This document shows positions 16,287 through 21,512 of a stretch of 21,512 nt of DNA, piece by piece. The notes under the pieces are model-generated. The model worked only from the letters and a program-made list of their open reading frames with translations, was not told the origin of the DNA and did not search any database. The stretch covers positions 1 to 21,512 of the forward strand of contig CAMYKE010000023.1 of assembly GCA_947258895.1 (NCBI GenBank), read 5' to 3'. The position numbers and the translations under genes are program-made. The number at the start of each line of letters is the position of its first letter. The stretch's first letter is position 1. Source of the stretch: an uncultured Pseudomonadales bacterium. Its GTDB lineage: Bacteria > Pseudomonadota > Gammaproteobacteria > Pseudomonadales > IMCC2047.

Positions 16287-16376
16287 CGGGCTGCCCCGCT
16301 AGCTCAATTTTCGACCGGCCGATAGGAGCCAGGCTAGCGCCAAAACGATTCGAGGATTAGGAGAGGACTTCAAAAA

Positions 16377-17372
16377 ATGAATACATTACGGAATAGCATC
16401 TTGGCAGCGACGACAGGTCTCGCATTAGCGGCGCCTGCCGCGTTTGCCGACACTGGTTTTCAACTCAGCGATAAGCTGAGCGTAACCGGCTTTTTGGATA
16501 TGTCGATGGTAACCGTCGATCCGGACAATGGCGACTCAACGCAATCGACAGGGGTCGATCAGTTTGAAATCGACTTTCTCTTCAACACCGGAGAAGGGCT
16601 GAGTGCACAGGTTGATCTCGAGTACCAGGACAACGGTAGCGGCGAAGAGGTTGATATCGAGCAGGCCTTTATCGCGTACCAGGCCACCGATGAGTTCAGT
16701 GTCAAGGCGGGACGCTTCCTGAGCTACTCCGGTTGGGAAACGGAAGAGCCCACGGGATTGTACCAGTACTCGGGCGCCGGCTATGCCGCATATTTCTATG
16801 GTGGTTACCAGCAGGGCGTGTCCGGCCTGTACGCGACGAGCTCCTTTGATCTGGGCCTGTCTCTGGTTAGCGATCTGGGTGACCTCGAAGGTGAGGCGCG
16901 CGATACCGAGGAGCTGGCTGTTGAGGCCATGGTTGCCATTCATCCCATCGATGCCTGGACGCTGAAGGCGTTTTACATGGTGGACGAGCTTTCAGGGACG
17001 TCTGAGGATACGGAACTGGTCAATATCTGGACCAGCTACGCTATTGGTTCACTGACCCTGGCCGCCGAATACAACACTTCCGAGAACGCGCCTGCCGCGG
17101 TGAGCTTTGCCGGTTTAAATGCAGAGGCTGACGGCTATCTGCTGATGGCAAACTACGGCTGGGACAAGTATGGCGTTACCCTGCGTTACCACGACTGGGA
17201 GGTTGAAGATTCTGCTGGTGTGACCATGGAAGAGATCAACGGGGCAACCTTTGCGCTGAGCTACGCGGTTAACGATAACCTGCTGATGGTTACAGAGTTC
17301 CGCTCGGATGAAGATGATCTCACGGGTGCCGACTGGAATACCTATGCGGTAGAAGCCCTGTTTACTTTCTAG
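16377..17372 (+). CDS. outer-membrane beta-barrel porin, FmdC-like, of the urea/amide locus
   Basis: 331 residues with a signal peptide (cleavage predicted after AFA, residue 24), alternating beta strands throughout and a C-terminal Phe (VEALFTF), as expected for an outer-membrane barrel. Distinctive segments are LSVTGFLDMSMV, DQFEIDFLF, LSAQVDLEYQD, VDIEQAFIAYQ, GRFLSYSGWETEEPTGLYQY and YFYGGYQQGVSGLYA. The wording resembles the porin FmdC described with the amide/urea transporter FmdDEF of Methylophilus; this is from memory. The position next to urtABC and behind a sigma-54 promoter supports a role in passing urea or short amides across the outer membrane. AGGAGAGG precedes the ATG. Little acidic clustering is lost, and no damage is seen. 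A general, non-specific porin is the alternative. Confidence 0.82.
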   Translation: MNTLRNSILAATTGLALAAPAAFADTGFQLSDKLSVTGFLDMSMVTVDPDNGDSTQSTGVDQFEIDFLFNTGEGLSAQVDLEYQDNGSGEEVDIEQAFIAYQATDEFSVKAGRFLSYSGWETEEPTGLYQYSGAGYAAYFYGGYQQGVSGLYATSSFDLGLSLVSDLGDLEGEARDTEELAVEAMVAIHPIDAWTLKAFYMVDELSGTSEDTELVNIWTSYAIGSLTLAAEYNTSENAPAAVSFAGLNAEADGYLLMANYGWDKYGVTLRYHDWEVEDSAGVTMEEINGATFALSYAVNDNLLMVTEFRSDEDDLTGADWNTYAVEALFTF

Positions 17373-17397
17373 GCGTCGGATCATTTCGCAACTCCCT

Positions 17398-17434
17398 GCA
17401 GAGGCGCCGGAGCTACACGACCTGGCGCCTCTGC
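17398..17434 (+). repeat. 11-bp perfect hairpin between porin and urtA
   Basis: GCAGAGGCGCC (17398-17408) and GGCGCCTCTGC (17424-17434) with a 15-nt loop, 25 nt after the porin stop. No T-run follows. Such stems usually protect the upstream mRNA from 3' exonucleases or give partial termination, which would raise porin over downstream products. Confidence 0.75.
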
Positions 17435-17560
17435 CTACCCGCTACGCAAAAGATCGAAGTTTTGAAAGGGTGCCTGCAGGGGGACTTGAGCATGCTCCGC
17501 AAGCTTTACTACGCCTGACGGCCCGGTTCGTAAACTCTCTATACTTAAAAGGAAAAAAAC

Positions 17561-18847
17561 ATGAACGTTAAAAACCTTATTGCCGGCGTGGCAATTGCCG
17601 CCGGCGCATCAGTCATGAGCGTGGCTGCCCTGGCTGCCGATACCATCAAGGTCGGTGTTTTGCACTCGCTGTCAGGCACCATGGCAATCAGTGAAACGAC
17701 GCTGAAAGATACCGTTCTGATGATGATCGAAGAACAAAACGCCAAGGGCGGACTGCTGGGCAAAAAGCTGGAAGCCGTGGTAGTCGATCCGGCGTCCAAC
17801 TGGCCGTTATTCGCTGAGAAGACCCGTGAGTTGTTGACCAAGGAAAATGTCGATGTGATTTTCGGCTGCTGGACGTCGGTGTCGCGTAAATCGGTATTGC
17901 CGGTTATCGAGGAACTCAACGGGCTGATGTTCTACCCCGTCCAGTACGAGGGTGAAGAGTCCTCCAAGAACGTGTTCTACACAGGCGCAGCGCCGAACCA
18001 GCAGGCCATTCCTGCGGTTGATTACCTGATGGAAGAATTCGAGATCGAGCGTTGGGTACTGGCAGGAACGGATTACGTATATCCGCGTACCACCAACAAG
18101 ATTCTTGAGGCGTACCTGAAGTCCAAGGGTGTGGCCGATGGAGATATCATGATCAACTACACTCCGTTCGGTCATTCCGACTGGCAGGGTATTGTCTCCA
18201 GCATCAAGAAGTTCGGCAGTGAAGGCAAGGCTACCGCGGTGGTATCTACGGTAAACGGCGACGCCAACATTCCCTTCTACAAGGAGCTGGGAAATCAGGG
18301 TATCTCTGCAGAAGATATTCCAGTGGTTGCGTTCTCGGTGGGTGAGGAAGAGCTTTCCGGGTTTGATACAGGTCCCCTGGTCGGTCACCTGGCGGCATGG
18401 AATTACTTCCAGTCCGCAGAATCCGATGCGAACGAAGAGTTTATCGCCAAGTGGAAGACCTTCATCAAGGACGACAAGCGCGTAACCAACGATCCGATGG
18501 AGGCGACCTATATTGGCTTTAAGGCCTGGGCAAAAGCCGTTGAGAAAGCCGGTTCCACAGAGGTGGATAAAGTCCGAGCCGCCCTGTATGGCATCAAAGT
18601 GCCTAACCTGACGGGTGGCGTCGCCGAAGTGCTGCCAAACCACCATTTCACCAAGCCGGTACTGATTGGCGAAATCCAGGAAGACGGGCAGTTTGAAATT
18701 GTCTCGCAAACGGCGGAGGTTCCCGGTGACGCATGGACTGACCATCTGGCGGAAAGCGCCAAGATCGCTGCCGACTGGCAGGACCCCAAAATCATGTGCG
18801 GTAACTACAATACCGAAACCAAGACCTGTTCCGGCCAGAACTTTTAG
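17561..18847 (+). CDS. urtA: urea ABC transporter substrate-binding protein UrtA
   Basis: Periplasmic receptor that binds urea (and perhaps short amides) and delivers it to the UrtBC permease. It has 428 residues with a signal peptide cleaved after AALA (residue 25). The mature protein starts DTIKVGVLHSLSGTMAISE, typical of UrtA within the branched-chain amino-acid receptor fold. Other family segments are NAKGGLLGKKLEAVVVDPAS, FGCWTSVSRKSVLPV, LMFYPVQYEGEESS, GTDYVYPRTTNKI and YTPFGHSDWQGIV. Two Cys in the tail (MCGNYN, TCSGQNF) may form a disulfide. A strong AAAAGGA ribosome-binding site precedes the ATG. Hairpins lie on both sides of the gene, suggesting separate control of its mRNA level from that of the permease genes. 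Confidence 0.96.
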   Translation: MNVKNLIAGVAIAAGASVMSVAALAADTIKVGVLHSLSGTMAISETTLKDTVLMMIEEQNAKGGLLGKKLEAVVVDPASNWPLFAEKTRELLTKENVDVIFGCWTSVSRKSVLPVIEELNGLMFYPVQYEGEESSKNVFYTGAAPNQQAIPAVDYLMEEFEIERWVLAGTDYVYPRTTNKILEAYLKSKGVADGDIMINYTPFGHSDWQGIVSSIKKFGSEGKATAVVSTVNGDANIPFYKELGNQGISAEDIPVVAFSVGEEELSGFDTGPLVGHLAAWNYFQSAESDANEEFIAKWKTFIKDDKRVTNDPMEATYIGFKAWAKAVEKAGSTEVDKVRAALYGIKVPNLTGGVAEVLPNHHFTKPVLIGEIQEDGQFEIVSQTAEVPGDAWTDHLAESAKIAADWQDPKIMCGNYNTETKTCSGQNF

Positions 18848-18861
18848 ATCCAATTAGTGCA

Positions 18862-18889
18862 GCACCTCTCCCTTAAACGGGAGAGGTGC
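18862..18889 (+). repeat. 11-bp perfect hairpin just after urtA
   Basis: GCACCTCTCCC / GGGAGAGGTGC with a 6-nt loop (TTAAAC), starting 15 nt after the urtA stop. No T-run. A probable mRNA-stabilising stem at the 3' end of the urtA message. Confidence 0.75.
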
Positions 18890-18925
18890 CTGTAAGCGTA
18901 ACACCTCCTTTCCAATGCCACCTGG

Positions 18926-18953
18926 CTCGGGTCCTCTGTGGCCCGAGTTTTTT
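18926..18953 (+). terminator. Rho-independent terminator between urtA and urtB
   Basis: Stem CTCGGG / CCCGAG with a 10-nt loop, followed by six T. It lies 42 bp before urtB. With no clear promoter after it, urtBC expression probably depends on read-through, which sets permease below UrtA. Confidence 0.8.
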
Positions 18954-18994
18954 GTGAACGCTTGATATCGAAACTATTTCCATTTTGAAGGGGA

Positions 18995-20662
18995 ATGCCT
19001 GTGTCATGGTCTAGAACGGGGTTGATGGTTGTGTTGCTGTTCACCGGTCTCTTCATGTCCGCGTCCTATGGGGAGGAAGGACCAGCACCTATCGCGGACC
19101 CATCGGAGCCTGCTGCGAAGTCGGTTTACGAGATACTGCAAGCGCTGCCGAAAGCCAGTTTCAAGCAAAAGGCGGTCATTATCGCAGAACTGGAGCAGAG
19201 CGCAGTAACGGAGGCCGTTCGTGCCCTTGAAATGTTGCTGGCAAGCGAGCTGTACTACGACAAGGCGACGCAGCAGCAGTTGTACCGGGTCTCCAAAGAC
19301 GAACAAGGCGAAAGGTCTATAGAAAGCCTGCGCCCCGCGGATTTGTCACCCGTCGTCGTGACTGACATCGACGAGAAAAGTCTCCGTAAGATTCGCACCA
19401 ATAACAGGTTGCGCAAAGCGCTGCGAGCAGCAGTCGCCCGCGCCAAGCTGTTTACCGGATCAGAGAGCGTGCGCCTCGACGCGATTACATCGATGCTGGG
19501 CAGTATGGATCGTTCCACCGCCGAGTTGATCGAAAAAGCCCGCACCACCGAAGAATCAGAGGACGTCGCTGAAATTATGGTTATGGCGCTTGCCATGTAC
19601 CAGCTCGAAAGCGGTACCAGCGAACAAAAAATCGATGCGATGTCTGCGCTGGAGGGACGTCTGGAAGCACCGGTCAGGGCGGCGATCAGCAAGACTCAGG
19701 CGACGGCAGAAGACGCAGCCGTGGTAAAAGCGGCGGAAAAAGCACTGCGCACTACGGAGCAGAGAGTCACATTTTTCGGTTTCCTGGAAAAGCTGTTCTT
19801 TGGCCTGAGCCTCGGTTCAGTGCTGCTGCTGGCCGCCATCGGTCTGGCAATCACCTTTGGTGTCATGGGGGTTATTAACATGGCCCATGGCGAAATGATC
19901 ATGCTGGGCGCATATACCACCTACGTGGTGCAATTGCTGATGCCCAATCACCTGGAGTATTCCATACTCGTCGCCATTCCCGCCGCATTCATGGTCTCCG
20001 GGCTGGTCGGGGTAGCGATTGAGCAGGGTATTATTCGCTTCCTGCATGGCCGGCCGCTGGAGACGCTGCTGGCAACCTTTGGCCTCAGCCTGATTCTGCA
20101 ACAAACGGTGAGGACCATCTTCACGCCATTGAACCGGCAAGTGTCCACACCGGAGTGGATGAGCGGCTCACTGGATATTAACCCGGTGCTCTCGCTGACC
20201 TACAACCGGTTGTATATTCTGGCGTTCTCGTTGCTGGTGTTTGGTGTTTTGATATATGTCTTCAAGAATACCAACCTGGGTTTAAACGTGCGGGCGGTAT
20301 CGCAAAACCGGGATATGGCAAAGGCCATGGGGGTTAAAACCCAGTGGGTGGATGCGATGACCTTCGGCCTCGGGTCCGGTGTCGCCGGTGTAGCGGGCGT
20401 GGCGTTGAGCCAGCTGACCAACGTCGGGCCCAACCTGGGACAGTCCTATATCATTGATTCGTTTATGGTGGTGGTATTTGGCGGGGTAGGTAATTTGCTG
20501 GGTACGCTGGTAGGTGCATTTTCCCTCGGCGTTACCAACAAGTTCCTGGAGCCGGTCACCGGCGCGGTGCTGGCCAATATCCTGGTGCTGGTGTTTATTA
20601 TCCTGTTTATCCAGAAACGACCGAAAGGCCTGTTTCCGCAGAAAGGGAGAGCGGCCGAATGA
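18995..20662 (+). CDS. urtB: urea ABC transporter permease UrtB with periplasmic N-terminal extension
   Basis: Inner-membrane permease of the LivH type, half of the urea channel. It has 555 residues. Residues 1-26 are a signal peptide (LMVVLLFTGLFMSASYG). Residues about 27-258 are a helical, charged, HEAT-like extension found in many UrtB proteins. Residues about 260-550 are the multi-span permease, with ITFGVMGVINMAHGEMIMLG, RPLETLLATFGLSLILQQTV, LGLNVRAVSQNRDMAKAMGV and VVVFGGVGNLLGTLVGAFSL. The start at ATG 18995 sits very close to its GAAGGGGA, so GTG 19001 two codons on is possible. The gene follows the terminator after urtA by 41 bp, and its stop overlaps the start of urtC (ATGA), indicating translational coupling. 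Confidence 0.95.
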   Translation: MPVSWSRTGLMVVLLFTGLFMSASYGEEGPAPIADPSEPAAKSVYEILQALPKASFKQKAVIIAELEQSAVTEAVRALEMLLASELYYDKATQQQLYRVSKDEQGERSIESLRPADLSPVVVTDIDEKSLRKIRTNNRLRKALRAAVARAKLFTGSESVRLDAITSMLGSMDRSTAELIEKARTTEESEDVAEIMVMALAMYQLESGTSEQKIDAMSALEGRLEAPVRAAISKTQATAEDAAVVKAAEKALRTTEQRVTFFGFLEKLFFGLSLGSVLLLAAIGLAITFGVMGVINMAHGEMIMLGAYTTYVVQLLMPNHLEYSILVAIPAAFMVSGLVGVAIEQGIIRFLHGRPLETLLATFGLSLILQQTVRTIFTPLNRQVSTPEWMSGSLDINPVLSLTYNRLYILAFSLLVFGVLIYVFKNTNLGLNVRAVSQNRDMAKAMGVKTQWVDAMTFGLGSGVAGVAGVALSQLTNVGPNLGQSYIIDSFMVVVFGGVGNLLGTLVGAFSLGVTNKFLEPVTGAVLANILVLVFIILFIQKRPKGLFPQKGRAAE

Positions 20663-21512
20663 ATGCCGTGACCCGGATCCTGACCAATATCCGGTTTCGT
20701 CGCCAGAGTACTACCGTGGTGGTCGCGGTCCTGTTTGTGACGACGCTCTACGCATCGGCGTGTAACCTGCTGCTGCCGCAGGACTCACTGTTTTACGTAA
20801 GTACCTACACCATCACCCTGATGGGTAAATACCTGTGCTATGCGCTGCTGGCGTTATCCGTGGATGTGATCTGGGGTTACTGTGGCGTGTTGAGCCTGGG
20901 TCACGGTGCATTTTTCGCCCTGGGCGGCTACGGGATGGGCATGTACCTGATGCGCCAGATCGGCGATCGCGGCGTGTATGGCAACCCGGAACTGCCGGAT
21001 TTTATGGTGTTCCTGAACTGGGATACGCTGCCGTGGTACTGGTTTGGCATGGATCAGTTCTGGTTCGCGATGCTGATGGCCGTCATGGTGCCCGGGTTGC
21101 TGGCGTTCTGCTTCGGATGGCTGGCGTTTCGCTCCAGGGTGACGGGGGTATACCTGTCGATCATGACCCAGGCACTAACCTATGCCCTGATGCTGGGTTT
21201 CTTTCGCAACGAAATGGGCTTTGGCGGCAACAACGGCTTGACCGATTTTAAGGAGCTGGCGGGTTTTGATTTGCAGTCGGATGCTACTCGCGTGGGCCTG
21301 TTCGCGATTACGGCGACCCTGCTGGCCGTCAGCTTCCTGTTGAGTCGCTTCATCATGGACTCGCGATTTGGCAGGGTAATACTGGCGATTCGGGATCAGG
21401 AAGCACGCTCGAGGTTTGTGGGCTACCGCACCGAATCCTACAAGGTCTGGCTGTTTGTCTATTCGGCCGCATTGGCCGCGGTAGCCGGTATCCTGTATGT
21501 GCCGCAGGTGGG
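20659..21512 (+). CDS. urtC: urea ABC transporter permease UrtC, N-terminal part (runs off window)
   Basis: Second, LivM-type permease of the urea transporter. The frame opens at ATG 20659, overlapping the urtB stop by 4 nt (ATGA), and stays open for 284 codons to the window edge. Hydrophobic spans alternate with family segments: LSVDVIWGYCGVLSLGHGAF, FFALGGYGMGMYLMR, FRSRVTGVYLSIMTQALTYA, FFRNEMGFGGNNGLTDFKEL, DSRFGRVILAIRDQEARSRF and VGYRTESYKVWLFVYSAALA. The HGAF and GGNNGLTDFK wording is typical of UrtC. The ATPase genes urtD and urtE, and possibly urease genes, would be expected to the right. No defect is visible in the part present. Confidence 0.95.
   Translation, partial: MNAVTRILTNIRFRRQSTTVVVAVLFVTTLYASACNLLLPQDSLFYVSTYTITLMGKYLCYALLALSVDVIWGYCGVLSLGHGAFFALGGYGMGMYLMRQIGDRGVYGNPELPDFMVFLNWDTLPWYWFGMDQFWFAMLMAVMVPGLLAFCFGWLAFRSRVTGVYLSIMTQALTYALMLGFFRNEMGFGGNNGLTDFKELAGFDLQSDATRVGLFAITATLLAVSFLLSRFIMDSRFGRVILAIRDQEARSRFVGYRTESYKVWLFVYSAALAAVAGILYVPQV

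Noticed and set aside
17541..17546. TATACT shortly before urtA as a -10 box of a separate urtA promoter
   Set aside because: The best -35 candidate is poor and 18-19 nt away, and the leader would be only about 13 nt; read-through from the porin promoter is simpler.

Overview
The window reads as chromosomal DNA of a free-living, probably marine, gammaproteobacterium. The evidence is the set of gammaproteobacterial housekeeping genes (prpD, an AroF/G/H-type DAHP synthase, rmuC, selO, rsd/algQ, hspQ, prc, apeB), Gram-negative signals (lipobox, outer-membrane barrel ending in Phe), and a sodium-pumping oxaloacetate decarboxylase, a complex that suits sodium-rich habitats. No phage, CRISPR array, toxin-antitoxin pair or intact insertion sequence is visible. 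Both ends cut through genes: prpD at the left and urtC at the right.

Layout. 1-825 is the 3' part of prpD. 848-1918 (minus) is DAHP synthase. 2108-5526 is the oxaloacetate decarboxylase sodium-pump operon oadG-oadA-oadB. 5700-9379 holds rmuC, selO and the anti-sigma factor rsd, all on plus. 9449-12471 is a leftward block: prc, a DUF503 gene and hspQ. In this block prc is broken by a frameshifting deletion, and a 164-bp palindromic mini-element lies between the DUF503 gene and hspQ. 12722-15572 holds an FKBP-type lipoprotein isomerase, the M18 aminopeptidase apeB and a divergent Tag-family gene. 15624-15852 is a self-contained tRNA-Glu(UUC) unit with promoter and terminator. 16158 to the end is a nitrogen-scavenging locus: an NtrC-like site, a sigma-54 promoter, an outer-membrane porin, then urtA, urtB and urtC of a urea ABC transporter.

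How the genes work together. The last third forms one route for urea or short amides: outer-membrane porin, periplasmic binding protein UrtA, then inner-membrane permeases UrtB and UrtC. A -24/-12 promoter places the locus under nitrogen control. Strong hairpins after the porin and after urtA, plus a classical terminator before urtB, suggest stepped expression with more porin and UrtA than permease. OadGAB couples oxaloacetate decarboxylation to sodium export.

The features most worth a second look are the mini-element whose end supplies the stop codon of the DUF503 gene, the 19-nt-type deletion in prc, the sigma-54/porin/urea architecture, and the Tag-family protein that lacks the known pocket and zinc residues. 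I found no wholly new multi-gene system.
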